From contig JAJDDY010000090.1 of assembly GCA_029260075.1 (NCBI GenBank), forward strand, positions 50,149-114,148: a stretch of DNA of 64,000 bases, in the 5' to 3' direction. Position numbers and translations under genes: made by a program. The notes beneath the pieces were generated by a model that saw only the letters and a list, made by a program, of their open reading frames with translations, ran no database searches and had not been told where the DNA came from. How positions within the stretch are numbered: position 1 is the first letter of the stretch; each line of letters starts with the position of its first letter. Of the stretch, positions 44,534 to 53,594 are shown one piece after another. Source of the DNA: Phycisphaerae bacterium. Its GTDB lineage: Bacteria > Planctomycetota > Phycisphaerae > UBA1845.

Positions 44534-46129
44534 TTACTTGGCTTGATGTTGAAACCGAGTCGTGTCCGGTGTGCCCGGTTCAACGCTGACGACCGGGCGA
44601 TGCGGGTCGATGGCCGCGCGCCGAAGCAATTGGTAGACAGTCTCTACTGCGTCTGAAGAACCGATCGCGCCGGCGACTTCATTGGCGGTGTGGGCTGCAT
44701 CGGCGTGGTCAGCCAACCATGCGAACGCGCTCCGTTGCAGGTCGAGCACAACCGACGCTGCGTCCTTGCCGGCGGCGACGCCCGGTTGATCGTACGCATT
44801 GACGTTGATCAACTCGGCGTAGAGTCCCACGGCGCGTTCGAACAGGGCTACGACAGCGCCCAAGCTTCGGGCGTCGAGCGTTTCGAGCGTGATCGTAATT
44901 GATTCGCGACCGTTGTCCGACATCGCTTGTCGCACGCCTTGCCAATAGGCATCGAGATAGTCGCCGGTTGTGACGCCCTCTTCGACGTCGATCGCCACGG
45001 GCTCGCCGTGTTGCAACAGACGGATAAACACGGCGAAGAAATCGTTTCGACCGTCGAATAGCTGCTGCATAATCGAGTGTTGATCGGAGCTGCCCTTATT
45101 GCCGAGCACCGTCAAGCCTTGGCGTACGATGTCGCCGTCGCGATCGCGTTTCTTGCCGAGCGATTCCATGATGAGCTGCTGGAGATAGCGACTCAGTCGT
45201 TCAAGGCGATCGCAGTAGGGGAGCGCGACCAGGTTGCGGTCGCCGCGCCCGTTCCCGATATAGTGCCACATAAGTGCCAGCAACGCGGCCGGGTTTTTCT
45301 TCACGTCGTGCGATCGCGTCACCCTGTCACCGTCTCGCGCTCCGGATAGGAAGGCGTCGATGTCGAGTCCGACAAGCGCCCCCGGAAGCAATCCGACGGC
45401 TGACGTAACCGACGTGCGACCGCCGACCCAGTCCCAAATCGGCACGGTCGCAAGCCAACCATCTCGAGTCGCCATCTCCGCCAGCGGCGTGTTCTCGCAC
45501 GTGATGGCGACGGCATGCTTGGCGAACTTCAGCCCGGCCTGTTTGAACGCACCGCTTATCTCGACCATCGTGTTGCGGGTTTCTTTCGTGGTTCCCGATT
45601 TGGAAATGACGATCGTCAGCGTGCGGTCGATGGCGTCGTCGAGTTCCGCAAGGAGTCGTGCGATCGCGTCCGGGTCGGTGTTGTCGACAAACCGAATGAG
45701 CATCGGATCGTACGGACCGCCAAGGGCGTCAACGATAAGTTGTGGCCCCAGTGCCGAACCGCCGACGCCGATCACGAGCACAATGTCGAATGCATCGGCT
45801 TGTTGCGGTTTGACGGCACCGGAGTGTACGTCCTCGGCCAATCGTCGAATCTGCTCAAGCGTATCCTGAATCGGTTTCGACGCCGATTCGTCGGGGGCAA
45901 GGTCAGCAGCGCGTAACCAATAGTGACCCACCCTGCGGTTTTCGTCGACATTTGCGACGGCGCCTTGCTCCAGCGCGTCCATCGCATCGAACGCCTTCGC
46001 CATCGGTTCAGCCATCTTGTCCATGTAGTCGTCGTCGAAGTTCATCCGACTGATGTCGACCGTCAGGCCGATCGACGGCGCTTCGCAGAGGTGGTGTCCG
46101 TAGCGTTTCCAGAGGTCACCCGGGTTCAT
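44534..46129 (-). CDS. pgi: Glucose-6-phosphate isomerase
   Basis: 531 residues, interconverting glucose- and fructose-6-phosphate. Signatures: VLVIGVGGSALGPQLIVDAL (sugar-phosphate binding), VISKSGTTKETRNTM (SIS), WDWVGGRTSVTSAVGLLPGA (PGI signature 1, with Thr where Phe/Tyr is usual), LGNKGSSDQHSIMQQLFDGR with the catalytic His, and the C-terminal NVNAYDQPGVAAGKDA with the conserved Lys. Its start overlaps the end of the MFS-acyltransferase gene by 14 bp, so the genes are co-transcribed. Its product is the substrate of the inositol-phosphate synthase elsewhere in the window, a link that may be coincidental. Confidence 0.94.
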   Translation of the reverse strand: MNPGDLWKRYGHHLCEAPSIGLTVDISRMNFDDDYMDKMAEPMAKAFDAMDALEQGAVANVDENRRVGHYWLRAADLAPDESASKPIQDTLEQIRRLAEDVHSGAVKPQQADAFDIVLVIGVGGSALGPQLIVDALGGPYDPMLIRFVDNTDPDAIARLLAELDDAIDRTLTIVISKSGTTKETRNTMVEISGAFKQAGLKFAKHAVAITCENTPLAEMATRDGWLATVPIWDWVGGRTSVTSAVGLLPGALVGLDIDAFLSGARDGDRVTRSHDVKKNPAALLALMWHYIGNGRGDRNLVALPYCDRLERLSRYLQQLIMESLGKKRDRDGDIVRQGLTVLGNKGSSDQHSIMQQLFDGRNDFFAVFIRLLQHGEPVAIDVEEGVTTGDYLDAYWQGVRQAMSDNGRESITITLETLDARSLGAVVALFERAVGLYAELINVNAYDQPGVAAGKDAASVVLDLQRSAFAWLADHADAAHTANEVAGAIGSSDAVETVYQLLRRAAIDPHRPVVSVEPGTPDTTRFQHQAK

Positions 46130-48119
46130 GCGGCGTCTCCGTCTCAGAGCTTGTGTGCGACTTCGTTGTCAACGCGTCTTGGTCAAGTCGTCCGATGGAC
46201 TCGGGATGAGCACCGTTGTCGCTGGGCGTCAGGGCCTGAATGGCGGCGTAGATTTTTTGAGTCGCGTCCCTAATGGCCTGACGTTTGTCTTTGTTCGCAA
46301 ACGCGTCGGTCAAGTCGACCGGCGGTCCGAAACGCACCGACGCCTTGTGTCTGGCGAACAGGCCTTTGACGATGTGGGTTTGATGGATTACGCCGCCGAT
46401 GTGGGCCGGAATGACCGTTGCCCCGGTCATTCGCGCAAGTGTCGCCACGCCATCCTTGGGCACACCTTGCTCCCCCGGTGGAACGATGCGCCCTTCGATA
46501 AAGATGCCGACAAGTTTGCCGGCTTTGAGTTGTCGAACGGTCTGTTTGGTGGCGGCAGTGTCATTGCCATCGCGACGAACCGGGATGCATTCCTGAATGC
46601 GCATCGCCGGTCCAAAAATTGGCCACGTCGTGTATTCCGCAGCCACCATGTACGAAATCGACCGGAAGTTAATGCCGGCTGCAATGATCAGCGGATCGAC
46701 GGCGCAAGTATGGTTCGCGGTGACGATCACGGGACCGGTGCGCGGTACGGTACATGGTCCGATGCGTTGGAATCGGTACCAGAAACGGTTGAGCAACTCA
46801 CTGGTGTACCAGAGTGTGGCCGCCCATTTACCGTACATTCCCGTTCGACCGAGACGAATCCAGAGTGTCACGGCACCGGCAGTGAACGTAGCGGCGGCGA
46901 CGACCAGAAGGAGCAAGCCCACCCATCGATCCAGCGCCGACCAGTGAGGGATGCCGAGCAGGCCGGTCGTGGTCAGCAGCGCCGAGGTGACCACGAGGTC
47001 TTTGATGCCGAATACGCGACCGCGCAGACGGTCGGGCACGATCCGTTGCAGCAGTGAGTTGAAACTGGCCATCACGGCCACGCCGAAAGCCCCCGCGCCC
47101 ACGACGCCCAACGCTCCGATCACGAAGAGCACATTCGGTGAGAAGGGTAGAAACGTCGACGCCGCGAACACGGCGATGCTGACACCAATGCCCATAAGCC
47201 CCATCGTGATCGCAAGCTCGCTGCGCAACGCGTTACCCAAGATGGCCATTCCGGTCGCGCCGATGATGAACCCCAGACCGAGGAACGCCCGGTACCCGCT
47301 CATGGCCTGGTACTCGCGATGATAGACGTCGCGCACGATGGCAGGGATCACGCTGTTGACGATCGCACCGCCCCCCCAAACCAGTGCGGCGATGAGGAGT
47401 AGCTGTAGCACGCGGCGGTGTCCCCAGACATAGGAAAAGCCGCTCGTCAGGTCGCCTATGGCCGAGCGAAGCGATGCGCGGTTCCTCTCGACACGCACGT
47501 GCTTGGGGATGCGTATGAAAAGGAGTAACACGGCTGTAACGGCGAAGGTTCCGGCGTCCAGTCGAAACGCCACCGTCGGGTGGTATTTGCTGGCTAGGTA
47601 TCCGCCGAGCAGGCTCGCAGCCATGGTCGCGATGATGCCGAGACCGGAGATCATGCCGTTGGCACGGACAAGCTGATCGGGCCTGATCAAGGTCGGCAGC
47701 ATGGCAGCACGAGCGGGTGAGAACATCGCCGCGAACACGCCGACCAGAACCAGTGGGGCGAATAGCCCCCACGCCCCCCAATCTTGCGTCCAACCGATGA
47801 TCGCGGCGAACGAGAACATGATGGCGCAGCGGGCGACGTCTGCAGCGACCATCAACCCGCGGCGCGGCAGACGATCCGCCAGGATGCCCGCGATGGGCCC
47901 GAGCAGAAAGAACGGGATGAAGAACGCGAAGGTCATCCGGGCCATGAGCGGCGTGATATCGACGCCAGCGTCGAGAACGTTGCGCGTCTTGAGGAGGGCC
48001 ATCTCCGAGAGGTGGTCGCCCACCGCGCTAACGCCGTAGGCGCACCACAAGAGGATAAAGCCGCGATTCCGCAGAAGGCTAACCTTCTCGGATGGTTTCG
48101 GTGGTTGATCGCCGGTCAT
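46116..48119 (-). CDS. MFS transporter fused to 1-acylglycerophosphate acyltransferase (LplT-Aas-like)
   Basis: 667 residues from ATG 48119 (GTG 48125 also open). The first 415 or so are a 12-helix MFS transporter (RGFILLWCAYGVSAVGDHLS, GPIAGILADRLPRRGLMVAA, LLGGYLASKYHPTVAFRLDA). The rest is a PlsC domain: VIVTANHTCAVDPLII (His-x4-Asp), FIEGRIVPPGEQGVPKDG (Glu-Gly-x-Arg region) and TGATVIPAHIGGVIHQTHIV. The domain order matches LplT joined to the acyltransferase of Aas, which together import and re-acylate lysophospholipids, but the ligase domain of Aas is absent. Fusions of this kind are known in several phyla. It begins a minus-strand operon with pgi. Confidence 0.87.
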   Translation of the reverse strand: MTGDQPPKPSEKVSLLRNRGFILLWCAYGVSAVGDHLSEMALLKTRNVLDAGVDITPLMARMTFAFFIPFFLLGPIAGILADRLPRRGLMVAADVARCAIMFSFAAIIGWTQDWGAWGLFAPLVLVGVFAAMFSPARAAMLPTLIRPDQLVRANGMISGLGIIATMAASLLGGYLASKYHPTVAFRLDAGTFAVTAVLLLFIRIPKHVRVERNRASLRSAIGDLTSGFSYVWGHRRVLQLLLIAALVWGGGAIVNSVIPAIVRDVYHREYQAMSGYRAFLGLGFIIGATGMAILGNALRSELAITMGLMGIGVSIAVFAASTFLPFSPNVLFVIGALGVVGAGAFGVAVMASFNSLLQRIVPDRLRGRVFGIKDLVVTSALLTTTGLLGIPHWSALDRWVGLLLLVVAAATFTAGAVTLWIRLGRTGMYGKWAATLWYTSELLNRFWYRFQRIGPCTVPRTGPVIVTANHTCAVDPLIIAAGINFRSISYMVAAEYTTWPIFGPAMRIQECIPVRRDGNDTAATKQTVRQLKAGKLVGIFIEGRIVPPGEQGVPKDGVATLARMTGATVIPAHIGGVIHQTHIVKGLFARHKASVRFGPPVDLTDAFANKDKRQAIRDATQKIYAAIQALTPSDNGAHPESIGRLDQDALTTKSHTSSETETPHEPG

Positions 48120-48636
48120 ACGCACTCGCGGAAGCTATCTCGACACAACGCCCGTGTCGTCCGAAAGCCCGATACTATGCGACGGTTGACTCTGATGGTA
48201 GGGGCGGCGGGTCCGTCGATGCGGTCTTGGGTGTGTGACAGACGGCGTGTTGTACAACAATATTTGAAGGCGGCACGCCCTGTCAGAGCTGTGGGCGCAA
48301 GCCCACAGACATGATACGAGCGAGTACAGCGCTGCTTCGATACCAGACCGGTCACAGGGCTTGCGCCCGATGCTCTGATAAATGACCGCCGATTCTGTCA
48401 TGCACCCATGCGGTCTTGGGTGCGACGAGAACCTGTGGCGGGTGCCCCCCCAGAAAACCTGTCACGCACGCGCCGCGGTAGAAGTGCTGGCTCGTCGGTT
48501 GCGATGCCGTGGACGATCCGCTATCTTGGCCGGATTCGACTCCGTCGTGTTTAGCGCCGCTGGCGAACAGTCGATGAGGTACGACATCGGCGCGGTCCAT
48601 GTTGGCCCTTAGATTGTTTTCGTGAAAGGAACACCG
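48120..48636. other. Divergent intergenic region with family-C repeat
   Basis: About 517 bp between the MFS-acyltransferase gene and the first isomerase gene. A family-C element occupies 48283-48378. The remaining sequence shows no coding pattern or clear promoter. Confidence 0.6.
48283..48378. repeat. Family-C element, 22-bp imperfect terminal inverted repeats
   Basis: TCAGAGCTGTGGGCGCAAGC at the left end faces GCTTGCGCCCGATGCTCTGA at the right end; the 22-bp arms differ at three positions. The core is about 52 bp. A degenerate relative lies at 7967-8024. Confidence 0.75.
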
Positions 48637-49719
48637 ATGCATCGCATCAAATTGATACTCGCCGCCCTTACGGTTTCCACGTTGGTCATGGGGTCGTCGT
48701 CGTCGGCTGACGATTTACACCCGAAGGTTCGATTCAAGACGACGCTCGGCGATATTGTGATCGAACTCGACGGCGAAAAAGCGCCGATCAGCACGCTCAA
48801 CTTCCTCCAATACGTTGAGGACGGATACTACAACGGGACGGTCTTTCATCGAGTCATCGCGAACTTCATGATCCAGGGTGGCGGGTTCGACAAGAACATG
48901 GACAAGAAGACGTCGGGGCTCCGATCACCGATCAAGAACGAATGGCGGAACGGACTCAAGAATGTTCGCGGCACGCTCGCTATGGCACGCACGAGTGCCC
49001 CTGATTCGGCGACGTCTCAGTTCTTCATCAACGTCGTGGACAACGCCAACCTTGATCGACCCAACGGTGGCGCCGCCTATGCGGTGTTTGGAAAAGTCGT
49101 CGAGGGTATGGGTACGGTCGACAAAATCCGCGACACGGAACTCGGACCGCATGCCAAGTATGGTGGTGGCCGAAGCAACGTGGTACCCGTCACGCCCGTC
49201 GTCGTGACCACCGCCGAAACGGTCGGATCGGTGAACCGCAAGGCCATCGACGCCGAAGTGGCCAAGGCAAAAATCGCCCAAGAACAGGCTGCAGCCAAGG
49301 CAAAGCTGGCCCAGCTCGAAGCCATCCGCAAAGGAAAGGAAGCCATGCAGGAGCACGTCAAGAAATTTGAGGCAGAGACCGGCAAGACGGCGGTCACCAC
49401 GGACAGCGGGTTGGTCATGATCGAACTGGTCGCCGGTGACGGGGCAACCCCCCAACCCAACGATCGCGTCGAAGTGCACTATACCGGGTGGCTGTTGGAT
49501 GGAACTAAGTTCGACAGTTCGGTCGATCGCGGAACGCCCGCGACGTTTCCCGTGGGTGGAGTCATTCGGGGTTGGACGGAAGCCCTGCTCACCATGAAAG
49601 TCGGGCAGAAAAGCAAGCTGATTATCCCATCGGAACTGGCTTATGGAAGCCGCGGGCGCCCGAGTATTCCGGCGAACTCCGTTCTCGTGTTTGACGTAGA
49701 GTTGCTGGGGATTAAGTAG
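48637..49719 (+). CDS. Exported dual peptidyl-prolyl isomerase (cyclophilin-FKBP fusion)
   Basis: 360 residues; AAAGGA lies 6 bp before ATG 48637, preferred over GTG 48622. A signal peptide (MHRIKLILAALTVSTLVMGS) ends near SSSADD. Residues 27-190 are a cyclophilin with the catalytic GTVFHRVIANFMIQGGGF and TSQFFINVVDNANLD. A Lys/Ala helix linker (AEVAKAKIAQEQAAAKAKLA, about 195-235) leads to an FKBP domain with all pocket residues: VEVHYTGWLLDGTKFDSSVD, GGVIRGWTEALLTMKVGQKS and IPSELAYGSRGRPSIPANSV. Both isomerase sites look functional, so it should assist folding of exported proteins. A second, more diverged copy follows about 275 bp downstream. Confidence 0.9.
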   Translation: MHRIKLILAALTVSTLVMGSSSSADDLHPKVRFKTTLGDIVIELDGEKAPISTLNFLQYVEDGYYNGTVFHRVIANFMIQGGGFDKNMDKKTSGLRSPIKNEWRNGLKNVRGTLAMARTSAPDSATSQFFINVVDNANLDRPNGGAAYAVFGKVVEGMGTVDKIRDTELGPHAKYGGGRSNVVPVTPVVVTTAETVGSVNRKAIDAEVAKAKIAQEQAAAKAKLAQLEAIRKGKEAMQEHVKKFEAETGKTAVTTDSGLVMIELVAGDGATPQPNDRVEVHYTGWLLDGTKFDSSVDRGTPATFPVGGVIRGWTEALLTMKVGQKSKLIIPSELAYGSRGRPSIPANSVLVFDVELLGIK

Positions 49720-49743
49720 CGTATTTGATTCGTCGGACGCTGG

Positions 49744-49879
49744 CAGCCTGATGAACAAGTTTGGCACCGGCTTCCAGCCGGTGATCCATTAGCGATTTCC
49801 GCTTCTTCACGGGAACGCTCCACGCTGTCACGGGCGGGTCCTCAGCGGTACGATTGATACCCGCTTCGTTCGATGGCCG
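49744..49879 (+). mobile_element. Family-B MITE-like element, copy 4 (decayed right end)
   Basis: The left end CAGCCTGATGAACAAG and interior GGCACCGGCTTCCAGCCGGT plus GATCCATTAGCGATTTCCGC match the family; the right end near 49879 is too diverged to show a TIR or target duplication. Confidence 0.65.
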
Positions 49880-49994
49880 TTAGCGCCGCCCGGCGTTCGC
49901 AGGGGCATGATCGTACAGCTGCGGATTCCGCAGCAGCGCGTAGCACGCGCCCGCCCAAAGGGGGTAGGTGTGGCCAACTTCGGAAAGGACTGAC

Positions 49995-51146
49995 ATGACG
50001 TTCAGATCCATCACGACCACCATCGCAGCCTGTGCGTTGGGTTTGACCGCGTGTGCGGCGAATCGGCAGCCGTCCACCATCGTTGCCAGCAGTCAGGATA
50101 CGGGCGCGGTCACGGCGCAGCCTACACGAACCGCCACGCTCGTTGCCGACGACAACAAGATGTTTCCGCGCGCGAAGATCACGACGAACCTCGGCAGCTT
50201 CGTGGTCAAGCTGGACGCCGAGGCCGCCGCAGCGCCCGTCTTGACCTTTCTTCAGTATGCCACGAAGGGCTATTACGACGGAACGATTTTCCATCGCATC
50301 GTGAAGAACAGTGTCGTTCAAGGCGGTGGTTTCACGCCGGACATGAAGCCGAAACCAGCGAGGTATTCCTCGCCCGATCTCCCTGGATGGGCCAACGATC
50401 GCCGGAACGAAGTCGGCACGATTGCCCTTCGACGCGGTCGCGGTCCGGCTGGCACGGGTATGGCCGAGTTCTACATCAACGTGGTCACCAACAGACGCCT
50501 CGATGGAAAAGAGTATGACGGGTTGTTCGCCGTGATCGGAGACGTGATCTCCGGGTTCGACACGATCGAACGCATCGCCGCCGTCCCTGTCGGAACGAAC
50601 AAAAGCTACGCTGGTGGAGAAAGCGCCGTCGTCCCGATTTCGCCGGTCGTCATTCAATCTGTGACCGTACTTGATCCGGTCGACCCGGACGCCATTCGTG
50701 CAGCGGTCGCTCACCTGATGATATCCTCCGATCAACTCGCTGAAAACCTCATCAAACGATTCGAAAAGCAAAGCGGACACAAGGTCGTCACGACCAAGTC
50801 CGGTTTACGCTACGTCGATCTCGTCATCGGTAGAGGCCCGCAGCCGATTTCCGGTGATTTCATCGAGTTCCAATACCACGGGACGCTGCTTAACGGCGAG
50901 GTGTTCGAGACAACGCTGCAGAGTCAACCAGCCAAGCGACGCGTCGACAAGCTCGTAGCTGGTATGAAGGAAGGGATGATGAGCATGAACGAAGGTGGGC
51001 AGCGCGTATTGATCGTTCCCCCCGCGATTGGTTTCGCTGAGGGCATTCCAGGAATCATTCCGTCAGATGCTACGCTCGTTTTCGAGGTCGAGTTGCTTGG
51101 TATCATAGGCCACGTCGATCCGTCCAGTGAGCAGATCAAACCGTAG
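49995..51146 (+). CDS. Cyclophilin-FKBP fusion lipoprotein, FKBP site altered
   Basis: 383 residues; AAAGGA lies upstream of ATG 49995. The signal [20 protein letters not shown] is a clear lipobox (Leu-Thr-Ala-Cys). The cyclophilin domain keeps [20 protein letters not shown] with the catalytic Arg, but other pocket positions differ. The FKBP-like domain reads [40 protein letters not shown] and [20 protein letters not shown]. The pocket-floor Trp is Met (VAGM), and the Tyr and Asp positions are Phe and Thr, so prolyl isomerase activity of this half is doubtful. It probably arose by duplication of the upstream gene. Confidence 0.85.
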   Translation: MTFRSITTTIAACALGLTACAANRQPSTIVASSQDTGAVTAQPTRTATLVADDNKMFPRAKITTNLGSFVVKLDAEAAAAPVLTFLQYATKGYYDGTIFHRIVKNSVVQGGGFTPDMKPKPARYSSPDLPGWANDRRNEVGTIALRRGRGPAGTGMAEFYINVVTNRRLDGKEYDGLFAVIGDVISGFDTIERIAAVPVGTNKSYAGGESAVVPISPVVIQSVTVLDPVDPDAIRAAVAHLMISSDQLAENLIKRFEKQSGHKVVTTKSGLRYVDLVIGRGPQPISGDFIEFQYHGTLLNGEVFETTLQSQPAKRRVDKLVAGMKEGMMSMNEGGQRVLIVPPAIGFAEGIPGIIPSDATLVFEVELLGIIGHVDPSSEQIKP

Positions 51147-51538
51147 CGTGTCGGCGCGATCAACTTGCGAATCGTTCCCTTGCTTGTCTTAGACATGTTG
51201 GGGCCGGTCGAGGCGTCTCCAGCGTCGTCGCAATCATGCATGTACGCGCGGCCCGGTGTCGCCATTCGCAATCACTTCGCAGTTTGCCGCCCTCCGCAAA
51301 TCATCGACGTACCTGCGCGGGCCGCACCAGCACCGGTATGGCCGGCTGGTCGTTCCGGTCTCAGCCCCTAACGCCGCATGCCGAATGTGCGTTCTTGTCG
51401 GCTCGCGAGGGTGGTAGTCAACCTCGACCTGATGCTAAACTTGGTCGAAACCCCATAATCTGGTACAATTCGCCTAGTGGGGACGAGGTTCGTCCCGGTT
51501 CGTCCTGCCTGCGGGCCCTGCTGACAGATTCGTTACAC
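51147..51538. other. Intergenic region upstream of queD
   Basis: 392 bp with no gene supported. The frame from 51236 is open into queD, but its residues before Met at 51539 lack family features. A promoter candidate is listed separately. Confidence 0.5.
51441..51469 (+). promoter_or_regulatory. Candidate sigma70-type promoter of queD
   Basis: TTGGTC (51441-51446) and TACAAT (51464-51469) are separated by 17 bp. The -10 matches the consensus at five of six positions, the -35 at three. The predicted transcript start is about 60 bp before the queD ATG. Confidence 0.4.
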
Positions 51539-51967
51539 ATGGTTGAGACCTCGAGCGACTCGTTTGCCGTAGAATGTGGTACCGATTCGGATACCGAGTC
51601 GGTGGGGCATCGCGTTCGTTTGGTTCGGGCGTTCACGTTCGAAGCCGCCCACCGCCTGCCCGGCGCTCCACCCGGCCATAAGTGCCGCCGGCTGCACGGC
51701 CACAGTTTTCGGGTGGAGTTGGTGTGCGAGGGCGAGGTCGACCCGGAAACCGGTTGGCTTATCGATTTTGGGGAAATAAAAAGTGTGTTCGATCCGTTCT
51801 TAGATCAGTTGGACCATCGCTACCTTAATGATGTACCGGGTCTTGAGAATCCAACAGCGGAGCGCCTGGCCCAGTGGATTTGGCGACAGGTCAAACCGGT
51901 GTTGCCTGCGCTCGCGACGGTCGTCGTTTCGGAGACATGCACCGCGCGATGCGAGTATTCCGGTTGA
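51539..51967 (+). CDS. queD: 6-carboxy-tetrahydropterin synthase-like protein (QueD/PTPS family)
   Basis: 142 residues from ATG 51539. The fold motifs are [11 protein letters not shown] (zinc His), [20 protein letters not shown] (catalytic Cys and two further zinc His), [40 protein letters not shown] and the closing [15 protein letters not shown]. All metal ligands and the catalytic Cys-His-Glu/Asp elements are present. QueD makes 6-carboxytetrahydropterin on the route to queuosine; without queC, queE or folE nearby a pterin role in another pathway cannot be excluded. There is no SD immediately upstream. Confidence 0.85.
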   Translation: MVETSSDSFAVECGTDSDTESVGHRVRLVRAFTFEAAHRLPGAPPGHKCRRLHGHSFRVELVCEGEVDPETGWLIDFGEIKSVFDPFLDQLDHRYLNDVPGLENPTAERLAQWIWRQVKPVLPALATVVVSETCTARCEYSG

Positions 51968-52129
51968 CGTGCTTCGCGCGACGGTGTTCGTATGGTCGCG
52001 TTTCAAGAGTGAATAAACGCTCCTCGGCGTATGGGTCGCCGTGGGGTTCGGTGTAAGTAGGGAATGAATGAGAATGGCAGGTATCCGGCACTGGAGTGTC
52101 CGATCCATCACACCACGAGGAGAGTTCAG

Positions 52130-53263
52130 ATGAAGCTGAGAATGTTCGCAACGGCACTGAGTGTCGCGATGATCGCATCCGTAGCCTTTGGTTGTCCGGC
52201 CCACAAGAAGAAGGCGGCTGAGAAGGCGGCCGCTGACGCCAAGGTTGTCGCGTTGGAAACGCCGAGCGCCGAGACCGTAACTGCGACCGCCGACGGCCGC
52301 TCCGAGACGGCCAGCCCGTGCCTTCAGAGCGCTAAGCTCACCGCCGACAAGGTGTCGGCCAAGAGCCCGTGCAGCAAAGGCTGCAGCAAGAAGGCAGCCA
52401 CGGTTTCGGCGAAGAGCCCGTGCGGCAAAGACTGCGACAAGCCATGCTGCAAGAAGGGCGCGGCCACCGTTTCAGCCAAGAGTCCGTGCAGCAAAGGCTG
52501 CGGCAAGAAGGCGGCCACAGTTTCGGCGAAGAGCCCGTGTGGCAAAGATTGCGACAAGCCATGCTGCAAGAAGGGCGCGGCCACCGTTTCAGCCAAGAGC
52601 CCGTGCAGCAAAGCCCCGTGCAGCAAGTCCGCCGCGCTGACGGCGTCCGACAAGGCACCTTGCGGTGGCTGCCCCATCGCCGCGAAAGCCAAAGCTATCC
52701 TCACGTCGATGCCGGCCTTGAAGTATCGCGTTGGTGATGAAACGACCGGTTGCTCGAAGAGCGCCGCCGCCATGGCCAAGAAGGCCGGCAAGAAGATGCA
52801 GTTCGTAGTCGGCGACGATGTTCTCGACAACGAGGGCGAGGCCATGGTCAAGCTGACCGCCATGCTCGAAAAGGAAGCAGCCTCCATGCAGGTCGTTCGT
52901 TACGTCGCCGGTGGTAAGTGCGGTGGCTGCCCGGTGACCGCCAAGACTGTCGCCGCCAAGAGCGGCTCGAAGGTAACCTACCGCGTCGGCGGTGTGGACT
53001 TCGCCACGAAGGCGGATGCGCAAAAGGTCGTCAAGCTCGTCGCGGACGCCGTGGCTGAGGTCAAGATGTCCTACAAGGTCGACGGCAAGACGTTCGGTTG
53101 CGACAAGGCAGCCGGTGCCAAGTGTAAGAAGACTGGTGCGAAGATGACCTACGTCATCGGCGACCAGGAGACCTGCTGCAAGATCGACGCAGCCCTCAAG
53201 ATGGCCGAGACCAAAGTTCGCAAGATCGTCGAGACCGCAGCCGCAGCCTCCTTCTCGCTGTAG
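52130..53263 (+). CDS. Exported Cys/Lys-repeat protein, probable metal-binding
   Basis: 377 residues; GAGGAGAG lies 5 bp before ATG 52130. A signal peptide (MKLRMFATALSVAMIASVAFGC) ends in AFGC, a possible lipobox. A Lys/Ala-rich stretch leads to a 39-residue tandem repeat (about 77-170) with spaced Cys: AKSPCSKGCSKKAATVS, then AKSPCGKDCDKPCCKKGAAT. The C-terminal half contains three related units of a second module, each with a Tyr-x-Val-Gly strand and a following Cys: LKYRVGDETTGCSKSAAAMA, VVRYVAGGKCGGCPVTAKTV and MSYKVDGKTFGCDKAAGAKC. The Cys spacing suggests binding of soft metals or a disulphide network. I recognise no named family. It ends 55 bp before a strong terminator. Confidence 0.78.
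   Translation: MKLRMFATALSVAMIASVAFGCPAHKKKAAEKAAADAKVVALETPSAETVTATADGRSETASPCLQSAKLTADKVSAKSPCSKGCSKKAATVSAKSPCGKDCDKPCCKKGAATVSAKSPCSKGCGKKAATVSAKSPCGKDCDKPCCKKGAATVSAKSPCSKAPCSKSAALTASDKAPCGGCPIAAKAKAILTSMPALKYRVGDETTGCSKSAAAMAKKAGKKMQFVVGDDVLDNEGEAMVKLTAMLEKEAASMQVVRYVAGGKCGGCPVTAKTVAAKSGSKVTYRVGGVDFATKADAQKVVKLVADAVAEVKMSYKVDGKTFGCDKAAGAKCKKTGAKMTYVIGDQETCCKIDAALKMAETKVRKIVETAAAASFSL
52358..52612 (+). repeat. 117-bp coding tandem repeat of the Cys-repeat protein
   Basis: Unit 1 spans 52358-52474, unit 2 52475-52591, and a partial third begins at 52592. Units 1 and 2 differ at only a few bases, with GCCAAGAGCCCGTGCAGCAA (or one change) at each start. Near-identity at DNA level suggests recent duplication or gene conversion. 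Confidence 0.92.
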
Positions 53264-53317
53264 TCTTAAACGCGATCAACGTAGTCTTCGACGAAGACAA
53301 CTACGATTGTTCAAACA

Positions 53318-53360
53318 AGCAAGCCCAGGGCTTCACGGTCCTGGGCTTGCTTTGTTCTTG
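53318..53360 (+). terminator. Rho-independent terminator after the Cys-repeat gene
   Basis: AGCAAGCCCAGG (53318-53329) pairs perfectly with CCTGGGCTTGCT (53340-53351), 10-nt loop, followed by TTGTTCTTG. The 12-bp perfect stem makes it the best plus-strand terminator in the window. Confidence 0.85.
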
Positions 53361-53594
53361 CTCGCCGTCGCCTGCTCCTCCTCCCACCATTGACTCCACC
53401 GAGCCTGATGCTGGAGACGTTGGCCGCGCGGTCTCGGTGTTTGCGAGCATGGAGACGTGTAGATTCGAGTAGCATGTCTTTGTGACCGGAAGGTAGGGCG
53501 AGGCTATTGCCCGCCGCGCGGTATGTGTTGGCGTGTGTGGTCGTCGTCCGTCCCTGCTGGTTGAACAGAAAACGCGGCGGTACAATTGGCCGTC

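Noticed and set aside
49842..50780. 312-codon minus-strand frame
   Set aside because: It is the shadow of the cyclophilin-FKBP gene.
52358..52612. Evenly spaced repeats that could suggest CRISPR
   Set aside because: Units are contiguous, in frame and translated; there are no spacers or cas genes.
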